From contig CADCTM010000870.1 of assembly GCA_902805485.1 (NCBI GenBank), positions 1 to 7,161 of the forward strand: 7,161 nucleotides of DNA, in the 5' to 3' direction. A program made the translations under genes and the position numbers. Within the stretch, counting starts at the first letter, position 1, and every line of letters starts with the position of its first letter. Below, piece by piece: positions 1-5,616 of this stretch. The notes below the pieces were generated by a model that saw only the letters and a program-made list of their open reading frames with translations, was not told the origin of the DNA and did no database searches. Origin of the DNA: an uncultured Coleofasciculus sp. (GTDB lineage: Bacteria; Cyanobacteriota; Cyanobacteriia; Cyanobacteriales; Coleofasciculaceae).

Positions 1-1
1 G

Positions 2-814
2 AGACTGGTCAGACGTGCTGACGGATATTATGCTCAGTTCTTGATTGACTGGGATAGACAAGAGCAGCATGAATTCCAAGGAGAAATTACAGGAATCGAC
101 TTGGGGCTTAAAGAGTTCTACACCGATTCTAATGGTGAGACTGTAGAGAACCCTCGGTATCTTAGAAAGTCTGAATCTAGGCTCAAAAAGCTACAGCGTC
201 GAGTTTCCAAGAAGCACGTACAGGGGAAGAAGCAGTCTAACAGATACTATAAGGCACGATGCGCTTTAGCCAAACAGCATCTAAAAGTTAGTAGACAGCG
301 TAAAGACAAAGCAATCAAGGATGCTTTGGCGCTAGTTAGAGCGAAAGACCTAATTGTCTATGAAGACTTGAAGATACAAAATATGGTGAAGAACCACCAC
401 CTAGCTAAAAGCATTTCTGACGCTTCTTGGTATCAATTCACCCAATGGCTTCAATACTTTGCCAAAATACACGGCACTATTGTTATTGCTGTACCCCCAC
501 ACAATACGACTATTGACTGTTCAGTGTGTGGGACAAAGGTGCATAAAACACTAAGCACGAGAACCCATCAATGTGGTAAGTGCAAGACAGTTTTATGTCG
601 CGACCATAATGCAGCTCGGAACATTTTGGCAAAAGGATTGAAACTACTGGCTGGATATTTAAACAGTACCAGAGGGCATCTGGAAACTGGGGAGAATATC
701 CCGAACGCTCAGGGACAGTTCGACCGCTGGTTAGCTGATAGAGATACCAGCTTTCTAAGTCGTCTGGAGGAACTGAGAATCAGCGATTATGCTGAGAATC
801 TACCTGAGCCGTAG
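2..814 (+). CDS. tnpB: TnpB, RNA-guided endonuclease of IS200/IS605 family (5' truncated by window)
   Basis: TnpB proteins are transposon-encoded RuvC nucleases guided by an omega-RNA and are ancestral to Cas12. The frame is open to the window edge and reads RLVRRADGYYAQF before the first possible start (TTG at 41), so the true N-terminus lies upstream; about 270 residues are visible of a family length near 400. The RuvC-I aspartate is in GIDLGLKEF (codon 98-100). The RuvC-II glutamate is in IVYEDLK (codon 362-364). A four-cysteine zinc ribbon CxxC...CxxC has its cysteines at codons 518, 527, 572 and 581. The RuvC-III aspartate is in CRDHNAARNIL (codon 602-604). All catalytic and metal residues that can be checked are present and no frameshift is seen, so the nuclease may be active. 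The last 45 or so codons overlap a run of hairpins that fits an omega-RNA. No TnpA is visible here. Confidence 0.93.
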   Translation, partial: RLVRRADGYYAQFLIDWDRQEQHEFQGEITGIDLGLKEFYTDSNGETVENPRYLRKSESRLKKLQRRVSKKHVQGKKQSNRYYKARCALAKQHLKVSRQRKDKAIKDALALVRAKDLIVYEDLKIQNMVKNHHLAKSISDASWYQFTQWLQYFAKIHGTIVIAVPPHNTTIDCSVCGTKVHKTLSTRTHQCGKCKTVLCRDHNAARNILAKGLKLLAGYLNSTRGHLETGENIPNAQGQFDRWLADRDTSFLSRLEELRISDYAENLPEP

Positions 815-834
815 CCACTGGTGGAGTATGTCAA
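720..834 (+). ncRNA. candidate omega-RNA (TnpB guide RNA scaffold)
   Basis: TnpB omega-RNAs are made from the 3' end of tnpB and the right end of the element, with the guide coming from the flank. Here three hairpins lie in a row: GCTGGT/ACCAGC (726-731 with 746-751), TCAGC/GCTGA (780-784 with 791-795), and TCTACC/GGTGGA (799-804 with 820-825). A 9-bp direct repeat CTGAGAATC (773-781 and 792-800) overlaps the second hairpin. The scaffold would end at the TCAA at 831-834, and the guide would begin at 835. The hairpins are seen in the sequence; the RNA itself is inferred from the family, and its 5' limit is a guess. Confidence 0.4.
799..825 (+). repeat. right-end subterminal hairpin of the IS element
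   Basis: Arms TCTACC (799-804) and GGTGGA (820-825) pair over 6 bp with one G-U wobble and a 15-nt loop. The hairpin spans the stop codon of tnpB at 812-814 and lies just 5' of GTATGTCAA. It is the best candidate for the right-end structure recognised by a TnpA acting in trans. Confidence 0.5.
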
Positions 835-871
835 TGCAATTCATTTTCTAGCCTTCAGCTTGAAAGAGGAA

Positions 872-2875
872 TCAGACCCAACCTCTTACCTCAGCATCAG
901 TGAGCGATCGCTCCAACTTAAAATATTCGCTTTTTGCAGCTTGCACGATATGTTTCATCATTACCGCTTCTCCCGCCTCGGCTGCTAGAAAAGCGGCATT
1001 CAATGCAATATTACGGATATTTCCTCCAGCTACATTCAACTTTCCCAGCAGGTTCACATCTAGCCCTTGTGTTGGGGTGCGACTGGGGAAGATGCGCTGC
1101 CAAATCTCCGCTCTTGCTTTCGCATCTGGGAAGGGGAAGGCAATCACAAAACGGATACGACGTAGAAAGGCTTGATCGAGGGAGCCTTTGAGATTGGTGG
1201 TGAGAATTGCCAAACCTTGGTAAGCTTCCATCCGTTGCAGCAGATAGCTGACTTCGACATTAGCATGGCGATCGTGGCTATCTTTAACTTCAGTGCGCTT
1301 GCCGAACAGAGCATCCGCTTCATCAAAGAGCAAAATTGCACCCCCAGTTTCTGCTGTATCAAAGATTCGCCGCAGGTTCTTCTCTGTCTCACCGATATAT
1401 TTACTCACGACTGCACTCAGGTCAATGCGATAAAGGTCAAGGCGCAATTCCTGGGCTATTACCTCTGCTGCCATCGTTTTACCCGTACCAGAAGCTCCGG
1501 AAAATAGGGCGCTGATGCCTAAACCCCGCCCTCCCTTGCCTGCAAATCCCCAGTTTTGGTATACCTTAGTGCGTTGCTGGACATGAGCGCGTATATCCCT
1601 GAGCGTCTGGCGTTGCTGCTCTGGCAATACCAAGTCTTCCCAAGTGGCAGTTGAATCAATCCGTTGAGCCAAATCATCTAGGCGTGAACGTGCCATTGTG
1701 CGACAAATATCCCATAACTGATTTTGGATTGGGGATGTGGAATTCTCCTCCTCTTCCGTTTTCCCCATCTCTCCCTTAACTTTCAAGCAGGCGGCGAGGA
1801 TTGTGGGAGTGCTGAGGTTGAACTGAGAGGCTAAAGCCTCGACTTGCCCATTAAGTTCAGCCACCGCTGTGCCTAAATTAGAGTTCCAGATGGCTAGTTG
1901 TTCGCTGTGAGTTAGAGAAGGGACATCAAAAGTGATCAGGGGGCGTTGGCGTGGATGCTGTCGCTCTTGGCTGGTGACGATTAAGGGACTATTGAGATTC
2001 TCAATAAACTGGGAAATGGCAAACTCTCGTACTGCATCAGATTGATTCACTTCATCGCAGTTGAGTAAGAGAGCGCTGTTGGTCAAGAGGGCTTCCCGGA
2101 ACCAGCGCTGTATGAAATGATTGAGTTCGTGGGGGTTGGTAGGAATGAGAGAGGCTTCCATTACGTTTAGGTTAAACCCCACACTGGCACAGGCGGCGGC
2201 GGCAATAGAGTACTTGGCTGTCACCTCTGAGCCACACAGTTGCACGATGGGGAAGCTGGATGTATCGCTTCCATGAGACCAAGTTGCTACTAGCTGTTCT
2301 GCCAGCTTTTGGTGTGAGGGTGGCAGAGGGGTTGGGGATGCAGGCGGCATGGGCTTGACAATGCCTGCTAGTTGCTCGTCCTGGCAAGGTTCATCTAGGA
2401 GATAGCACAGGATACGTTTGTCAATGCGCAAGGGGGATTGAGTTAGTGTGTGCTCCTTGCCGATTTCAATTAGCTGCCAGCGCTGTAAGGGGCTTTGGGA
2501 TGCTAGGACGCTCCAATGGCTGTTGGGTAAGACTGACAATGCCAAGCCAAGGGTGGGGTAATTTCGTTCTCGGTTGCCTTGGGCATTGGCACAGAGTAAC
2601 TCAAAGTTCGGGTCTAATTCCATGCCAACGCACAACAGCAGGATATCGCGCTCAAAGGGGGAGAGGTCGAAGATGGTACATAGCTGCTCTAAGGCTGAGG
2701 GGCTGTTTTGAGCAGCAATTGATTCTGGGGCGAATTGTCTCTCTGATTCTGTTTGGGTTGACTGCTGTTGTAAGCGAGCAATATGATTTTCTAATAGCTG
2801 ACGGATTCTATCTACTGAGGTCAGCAAATTTTGAAAATTGGCTTGATATCTATTGGAGAGCATTGAGATATTCAT
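872..2875 (-). CDS. AAA+ ATPase, eCIS-associated (Afp15-like) tandem AAA protein
   Basis: A 667-aa ATPase. Residues about 60-170 look like the winged-helix-type region that precedes AAA modules in this family (FDLSPFERDILLL at 69-81). A Pro-rich linker (175-187) follows. A first AAA module (about 205-340) is degenerate: its P-loop reads CGSEVTAKYS (214-223) and its Walker B position LLNCDEV (270-276). The second module is intact: Walker A GASGTGKT (460-467, Lys466), Walker B LLFDEAD with Asp518-Glu519, sensor Asn561 in LTTN, and Arg572/Arg573 as likely arginine fingers. Such ATPases occur in extracellular contractile injection loci, where Afp15/PVC15 is needed for particle assembly or stability. 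Its divergent neighbour carries an eCIS-linked DUF4157 domain, which supports that role. The ATG at 2875 is chosen because it is the longest start and lies 154 bp from the divergent gene; its Shine-Dalgarno is weak, and Met5 (2863) is an alternative. The same architecture also occurs in ATPases outside eCIS loci, so the role is an inference from family and context. Confidence 0.87.
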   Translation of the reverse strand: MNISMLSNRYQANFQNLLTSVDRIRQLLENHIARLQQQSTQTESERQFAPESIAAQNSPSALEQLCTIFDLSPFERDILLLCVGMELDPNFELLCANAQGNRERNYPTLGLALSVLPNSHWSVLASQSPLQRWQLIEIGKEHTLTQSPLRIDKRILCYLLDEPCQDEQLAGIVKPMPPASPTPLPPSHQKLAEQLVATWSHGSDTSSFPIVQLCGSEVTAKYSIAAAACASVGFNLNVMEASLIPTNPHELNHFIQRWFREALLTNSALLLNCDEVNQSDAVREFAISQFIENLNSPLIVTSQERQHPRQRPLITFDVPSLTHSEQLAIWNSNLGTAVAELNGQVEALASQFNLSTPTILAACLKVKGEMGKTEEEENSTSPIQNQLWDICRTMARSRLDDLAQRIDSTATWEDLVLPEQQRQTLRDIRAHVQQRTKVYQNWGFAGKGGRGLGISALFSGASGTGKTMAAEVIAQELRLDLYRIDLSAVVSKYIGETEKNLRRIFDTAETGGAILLFDEADALFGKRTEVKDSHDRHANVEVSYLLQRMEAYQGLAILTTNLKGSLDQAFLRRIRFVIAFPFPDAKARAEIWQRIFPSRTPTQGLDVNLLGKLNVAGGNIRNIALNAAFLAAEAGEAVMMKHIVQAAKSEYFKLERSLTDAEVRGWV

Positions 2876-2972
2876 GCTTTTTTTCTTTGGCAGCCCAAGG
2901 GTAAATCAAATGTTTGGATGGGGACAATATTAAGGCATATTTCAGAATTTATTTCAGATGAAATGCATATTT

Positions 2973-2978
2973 TATAAT
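2973..2978 (+). promoter_or_regulatory. candidate -10 box (TATAAT) for the DUF4157 gene
   Basis: A perfect TATAAT lies 52 bp upstream of the ATG at 3030, which leaves a leader of about 45 nt. There is no good -35 hexamer 16-18 bp upstream (2950-2955 reads TATTTC), so an activator binding the direct repeats at 2939-2958 may be needed. In such AT-rich DNA a chance match is possible. Confidence 0.4.
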
Positions 2979-3019
2979 GTTTTCACAAAATTTAAATAAT
3001 CTCTGACGCGAGGAAAGCT

Positions 3020-3023
3020 GAGG
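3020..3023 (+). promoter_or_regulatory. ribosome binding site of the DUF4157 gene
   Basis: GAGG at 3020-3023 lies 6 nt before the ATG at 3030. It supports this ATG as the start of the DUF4157 protein. Confidence 0.55.
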
Positions 3024-3029
3024 CAGGAT

Positions 3030-4787
3030 ATGTACACGCGGGCACAAAAGGAAAGCTCTTCGGTGAGTCCTACTTCTACTCACAAAAAGAGTAACGGTTC
3101 TGATGGTTCGCGCTCTTTTTCTGTCCATCGTCAACCGGAGATAAATTCCTCTCAAGAGAAGGAAATACCGAGCTATTCAAGGAACGCGGCTGACTCGCTA
3201 ATCGCCAATGTCATGCGATCGCTCGAAACGCAACAGCAGGAGCAGGAAAACACACAAGGCGTACATCGTCAGATAGAGTCAGCAGCAGCACCTGTAGCTG
3301 AGGCGGTAATGCCGATGCCACCATCACCCACACCAAAGGCAGTAACATCTTCGGTTCAGTTAAAGGAAGTCAGCATTCAGCGGCAATGCTCGGAATGTGC
3401 TGAGGAGCAACAAGAGCAGTCAGCAGAAGACGGGAAAGACTTTGATGAAATGTCCTTGGGGGCGGGTGCGATTCAGACTAAGCTGACAGTTGGAGCGCCT
3501 GGAGATAAGTATGAGCAAGAAGCTGACCGAGTGGCGGCGCAGGTGATGTCGATGTCAGTAGCTCCTGATAATTCGCCTCAAGTACAGCGATTTGGGGAAG
3601 AGGCTAACCCAGTTCAGATGTGGTCGTTGGCACAGTCAATTACGCCTGTAGTGCAGAGGCAAGTGGATGAGCAGGTACAAATGCGAAGTCTGGTGCAGCG
3701 GGCATTTCAAGCGGGCGGGAATGAAGCGTCTGGGGATTTAGAGAGCCGTTTGAATGCGTCTAAGGGTAAGGGTTCTGCTTTATCAGAGGAAGTGCGATCG
3801 TTTATGGAGCCGCGCTTCGGTGCTGATTTTAGCTCTGTGCGGGTGCATACGGGTGGTGAAGCGGTGCAGATGAATCGGGAGTTGGGCGCTCAGGCATTTA
3901 CTCACGGGAGTGATGTTTTCTTTGGGGCGGGGAAGTCTCCGGGGAATAATGAGTTGACGGCACATGAGTTGACCCATGTGGTGCAGCAGACGAGTTCGTC
4001 TCCCTTCCAACAAAAACTTAGTAATTTGCCCGATGCAAGGGGTGTCCAGCGCCCAATCAGTAAAACATTGCCACCTTCTGACGCCATTGTGCAAAGACAA
4101 CTTGCCCCTGCTGCTTCAACAGCAGATGCTACCCAGGCTACGGCTCAGGCGATCGCTTTGCAAGCGCAGGCAGATGTCCCCCAACTGCAACGAGGAAAGG
4201 ATAAGTCCGAGGGCAGCGCCGCTACCCCTGATGCAGCTAGAGATTCTACTCCGACAGGCGACTGTGCGACGGTGTATATCTGGCTGCCTCATGACAATAA
4301 TGTTGGTCATTCGTCTATCGATATGGCAGGTACCTATGCCAGCTTCTGGCCGAATCAAGACACCTATGGAGTGGTCGATACGATTCTGGATGCCTTAAAT
4401 CCGTTTGGAGGCACGGCGTCTACCCAAGCGACTCATGCCCAGGATGTGCAGTGGGAAGTGGGCGATGCCAGCAACACGATTCAACTGTGTTGTTTGAATA
4501 TTCCTGCTATGCACTCACTGTGGAGCCGAATTCGCTCAGAGGATTATGAGGCAGCAGGTAACAACTGTTCGACGGTGGTGGGTCGATTGATTAACGCAGG
4601 CTTGCAGCAGGCGGATTGTGATGTGACGGAGCAGCCTGTTGGTGAATGTCTGGGTGCAGAGGGTGAAATTTCCGGTATTGATCGCCCTGAAACACTCCTC
4701 TCAGCAGTGCAGTGTTTAGAGCAGCGAGGATGTGACAACAATTGGCAGTGTGAGCCTGTGCCTGATCATTCAAGGGTTCCTTTGTGA
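3030..4787 (+). CDS. DUF4157 protein with C-terminal permuted papain-like domain; candidate eCIS effector
   Basis: A 585-aa protein with no signal peptide or membrane segment. Residues 1-245 are hydrophilic and low in complexity, with a CSEC pair (Cys120, Cys123) and the stretch KLTVGAPGDKYEQEADRVA (151-169) that is common in cyanobacterial DUF4157 proteins. The DUF4157 domain spans about 250-320: PRFGADFSSVRVHTG leads to HELTH (312-316), a zinc-metallopeptidase HExxH motif, then VVQQ. A linker (321-410) is followed by a C-terminal region (411-585) with GHSSI (His427), YASFWP and NNCSTVVGRL (Cys513). The order His, then Cys at the start of a helix, is that of circularly permuted papain-fold enzymes (LRAT/PPPDE/YaeF-like), so I infer a peptidase, amidase or acyltransferase. 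DUF4157 domains are known to be enriched among eCIS-associated toxins. About twelve VQR/VHR/VQM-type tetrads punctuate the linkers. The eCIS-type ATPase is divergent from it, and a terminator hairpin follows at 4854-4876. DUF4157 is certain to high degree; the C-terminal assignment and effector role are inferred. Confidence 0.88.
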   Translation: MYTRAQKESSSVSPTSTHKKSNGSDGSRSFSVHRQPEINSSQEKEIPSYSRNAADSLIANVMRSLETQQQEQENTQGVHRQIESAAAPVAEAVMPMPPSPTPKAVTSSVQLKEVSIQRQCSECAEEQQEQSAEDGKDFDEMSLGAGAIQTKLTVGAPGDKYEQEADRVAAQVMSMSVAPDNSPQVQRFGEEANPVQMWSLAQSITPVVQRQVDEQVQMRSLVQRAFQAGGNEASGDLESRLNASKGKGSALSEEVRSFMEPRFGADFSSVRVHTGGEAVQMNRELGAQAFTHGSDVFFGAGKSPGNNELTAHELTHVVQQTSSSPFQQKLSNLPDARGVQRPISKTLPPSDAIVQRQLAPAASTADATQATAQAIALQAQADVPQLQRGKDKSEGSAATPDAARDSTPTGDCATVYIWLPHDNNVGHSSIDMAGTYASFWPNQDTYGVVDTILDALNPFGGTASTQATHAQDVQWEVGDASNTIQLCCLNIPAMHSLWSRIRSEDYEAAGNNCSTVVGRLINAGLQQADCDVTEQPVGECLGAEGEISGIDRPETLLSAVQCLEQRGCDNNWQCEPVPDHSRVPL

Positions 4788-4815
4788 TCCATATTTCGGT
4801 AAATGCTCGGATGGC

Positions 4816-4854
4816 GGGTGGGCATTGCTGTTCTTTTGCAGAAAACATTTCAAC
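4816..4854 (+). repeat. copy A of a dispersed repeat with GGGTGGGCATTGCT core
   Basis: These 39 bases match 6216-6254 at 31 of 39 positions by hand alignment, with the first 14 identical. The second copy forms a long stem-loop through its GGTGGGCATTGC arm. This copy lacks the partner arm downstream, so it looks like a partial or decayed copy. The core resembles palindromic GTGGGCATTGCCCAC repeats that I recall as common in cyanobacteria. Confidence 0.5.
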
Positions 4855-4888
4855 CTCTCTCCTACAAGGAGAGAGGCTTTGATTCTTC
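4854..4888 (+). terminator. intrinsic terminator hairpin after the DUF4157 gene
   Basis: CCTCTCTCCT (4854-4863) pairs perfectly with AGGAGAGAGG (4867-4876): 10 bp around a 3-nt ACA loop. CTTTGATTCTT follows, giving a modest U-rich tail. It lies 66 bp after the DUF4157 stop codon. Hairpins of the CTCTCCTACAAGGAGAG type are also scattered as repeats in cyanobacterial genomes, so it may be both a repeat and a terminator. The weak T tract keeps the call moderate. Confidence 0.6.
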
Positions 4889-5051
4889 TGATGTACACCC
4901 GCGTAACTGAGAACGGCTATACTTTCAGTCGTCTAACTCGCTTGGAATAATTTTTGTCATCAGTCAGTCGCCTCCAAAATGCGATTGTCCCAAAAGGGCA
5001 GCGCGAAGCGATCGCATAAAACCCCTCAACTTCTCCAAAAGCAGATCGCCT

Positions 5052-5327
5052 TTACTCCACATCATCCGGTAAATCTTTAATCGACAGTCCAGCTTTCTCC
5101 AAAAGCTCTTGCAATCGCTTCATCTGAGCGATCGTAAATTTAATGCGTTGGTGTACTCCCCGTTCGTAGCGGCTAATTGACTCACGGGTTATCCCTAGCG
5201 CCTGTCCGAATTCTTCCTGAGTCATACCCAAGCGCTCTCGAACTTGCTTCAAAGTAGGCACGTTGAGGTTGAAATTTTGCTTTTGATCGTCTACCGTCTT
5301 AGCTAGTGATGAGACGTTTCGTCTCAT
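5052..5327 (-). CDS. XRE-family helix-turn-helix transcriptional regulator
   Basis: A small DNA-binding regulator, 91 aa from the ATG at 5327. The helix-turn-helix is clear: TQEEFGQALG (36-45) as the second helix and TRESISRYERG (47-57) as the recognition helix, followed by a helical tail (FTIAQMKRLQELLEKAGL) and an acidic end. The reading frame could be extended to an ATG at 5441, but that 38-residue extension is Arg-rich, has no resemblance to the family and overlaps a better-looking frame, so I prefer 5327. A GTG at 5258 is a shorter alternative. None of the three has a good Shine-Dalgarno. The start codon at 5327 immediately adjoins the palindrome GAGACGTTTCGTCTC (5311-5325), which suggests autoregulation. 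It overlaps the small upstream gene by 29 bp, consistent with translational coupling. Targets are unknown, and a role as the antitoxin-like partner of the upstream gene is possible but unsupported. Confidence 0.82.
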   Translation of the reverse strand: MRRNVSSLAKTVDDQKQNFNLNVPTLKQVRERLGMTQEEFGQALGITRESISRYERGVHQRIKFTIAQMKRLQELLEKAGLSIKDLPDDVE

Positions 5328-5481
5328 TAACGGACAAAACACCGATGGGGAAACAGCAATGGGAAGTCTGATTGCTTCCCGTCTCCGTGTCATGTCTATG
5401 CGTAAGCGTCTCACTGAAATTAGAGACAGTATAAGACGCATTAGCGCTGGGACAGCTTACCTTATCTCCATTCTTGAACAA
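5299..5481 (-). CDS. probable small protein upstream of the XRE regulator
   Basis: A 60-aa frame starting at a TTG and reading MFKNGDKVSCPSANASYTVS at its N-terminus and VNETKRLITS at its end. I do not recognise the family, but MFKxGDKV starts are typical of small beta-barrel-type proteins, and the composition (Asp, Asn, Ser, Thr, Lys) is protein-like. The competing frame over the same bases is Arg-rich and looks like a shadow. It ends 29 bp inside the XRE gene, as a coupled two-gene operon would. Against it: the start is TTG, there is no Shine-Dalgarno on this strand (the bases before it read ATCACCTCCT), and the region is rich in inverted repeats that might instead be operators. Confidence 0.45.
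   Translation of the reverse strand: MFKNGDKVSCPSANASYTVSNFSETLTHRHDTETGSNQTSHCCFPIGVLSVNETKRLITS
5311..5325. promoter_or_regulatory. palindromic candidate operator GAGACG-TTT-CGTCTC
   Basis: A perfect inverted repeat with 6-bp arms and a 3-bp centre, touching the preferred start codon of the XRE gene (5325-5327). XRE repressors bind short palindromes of this kind. The half-site GAGAC/GTCTC recurs at 5381-5385, 5408-5412 and 5423-5427, the last two forming a second, wider inverted repeat. Binding is inferred. Confidence 0.4.
5361..5380. repeat. inverted repeat GGGAAG-8-CTTCCC
   Basis: Perfect 6-bp arms (5361-5366 and 5375-5380) around 8 bases, located between the GTCTC-type sites within the putative small gene. 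It could form a small RNA hairpin upstream of the XRE start or be a chance palindrome. Confidence 0.3.
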
Positions 5482-5616
5482 AGGAGGTGATACCTAGACA
5501 AAAATTACCTACGTGTACCGTTTGATAAGTTTTCCGAGGGTTAGGCGATCGCCTGTCAATTGCAAGAGCCATGCGATCGCCTTTCCGACCTAATCAAATT
5601 TAGGACTGACTGTATT
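5482..5616. other. divergent intergenic region with 16S-tail-like sequence and HIP1 palindromes
   Basis: This 135-bp region lies between the minus-strand pair and the plus-strand hypothetical gene. It begins within AAAGGAGGTGAT (5480-5491), an exact complement of the 16S rRNA 3' tail, with no start codon at a usable distance on the plus strand. It then holds two HIP1 sites: one inside the 12-bp palindrome AGGCGATCGCCT (5543-5554) and one at 5573-5580. A TTGACA reads on the minus strand just beside the first palindrome, but no -10 box stands at proper spacing from it. No gene is called here. Confidence 0.5.

Larger units (their letters stand above)
1..834 (+). mobile_element. IS200/IS605-type element, 3' part with right end
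   Basis: The window opens inside a TnpB gene, so the left end and any TnpA are outside it. A 6-bp imperfect hairpin (799-804 with 820-825, one G-U pair) follows the end of tnpB, and five bases later comes TCAA (831-834). TCAA is the right cleavage tetranucleotide known for IS608, and a subterminal hairpin just inside it is the normal right-end layout of IS200/IS605 elements. I therefore infer that the element ends at about 834. The flank beyond it (835-871) leads into the stop codon of the convergent ATPase gene, which is not broken by the insertion. The exact end is an inference from this layout; no second copy is available for comparison. Confidence 0.6.
2876..3029. promoter_or_regulatory. 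divergent intergenic regulatory region between ATPase and DUF4157 genes
   Basis: These 154 bp are AT-rich and must carry the promoters of both flanking genes unless transcription enters from further away. Two sets of direct repeats lie in it: ATTTCAGA at 2939-2946 and 2951-2958 (12 bp apart), and GCATATTT at 2935-2942 and 2965-2972 (30 bp apart, about three helical turns). Both sets sit just upstream of a TATAAT. This could be a binding site for one regulator controlling both genes. Short AT-rich repeats also arise by chance. Confidence 0.4.
4788..5051. other. non-coding region between DUF4157 gene and XRE regulator
   Basis: This 264-bp region holds no convincing gene. It separates two convergent genes and contains a GGGTGGGCATTGCT repeat (4816-4829 onward), a perfect 10-bp terminator-like hairpin (4854-4876) and a HIP1 site (5008-5015) within GCGCGAAGCGATCGC. 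Short open frames crossing it have no plausible protein composition. Confidence 0.7.

Noticed and set aside
864..887. Inverted repeat AAGAGG/CCTCTT between the convergent TnpB and ATPase genes, as a terminator
   Set aside because: Only 6 bp with a 12-nt loop, no T tract on either strand, and it overlaps the end of the ATPase gene.
900..1507. Plus-strand frames over the 3' half of the ATPase gene
   Set aside because: They lie opposite the conserved Walker motifs of the ATPase and show no family features.
3783..4398. Antisense and out-of-frame open frames over the DUF4157 gene
   Set aside because: They lie wholly within a gene with clear domains, and their composition (Arg-, Leu- and Ser-rich) is that of shadow frames.
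4732..4950. Open frame across the end of the DUF4157 gene and the terminator hairpin
   Set aside because: It overlaps the DUF4157 C-terminus, reads through the hairpin, and has no ribosome binding site or protein-like composition.
5328..5441. N-terminal extension of the XRE regulator to the ATG at 5441
   Set aside because: The extension is Arg-rich and unlike XRE proteins, has no ribosome binding site, and overlaps a frame with better protein composition.
5513..5593. Short plus-strand frame from the GTG after the perfect Shine-Dalgarno
   Set aside because: Under 30 codons, spacing of about 25 bases from the Shine-Dalgarno, and it crosses two HIP1 sites; no sign of a real protein.
5560..5616. 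TTG start for the hypothetical gene
   Set aside because: It would add 19 residues running across a HIP1 site, with no ribosome binding site; the ATG at 5617 is better.
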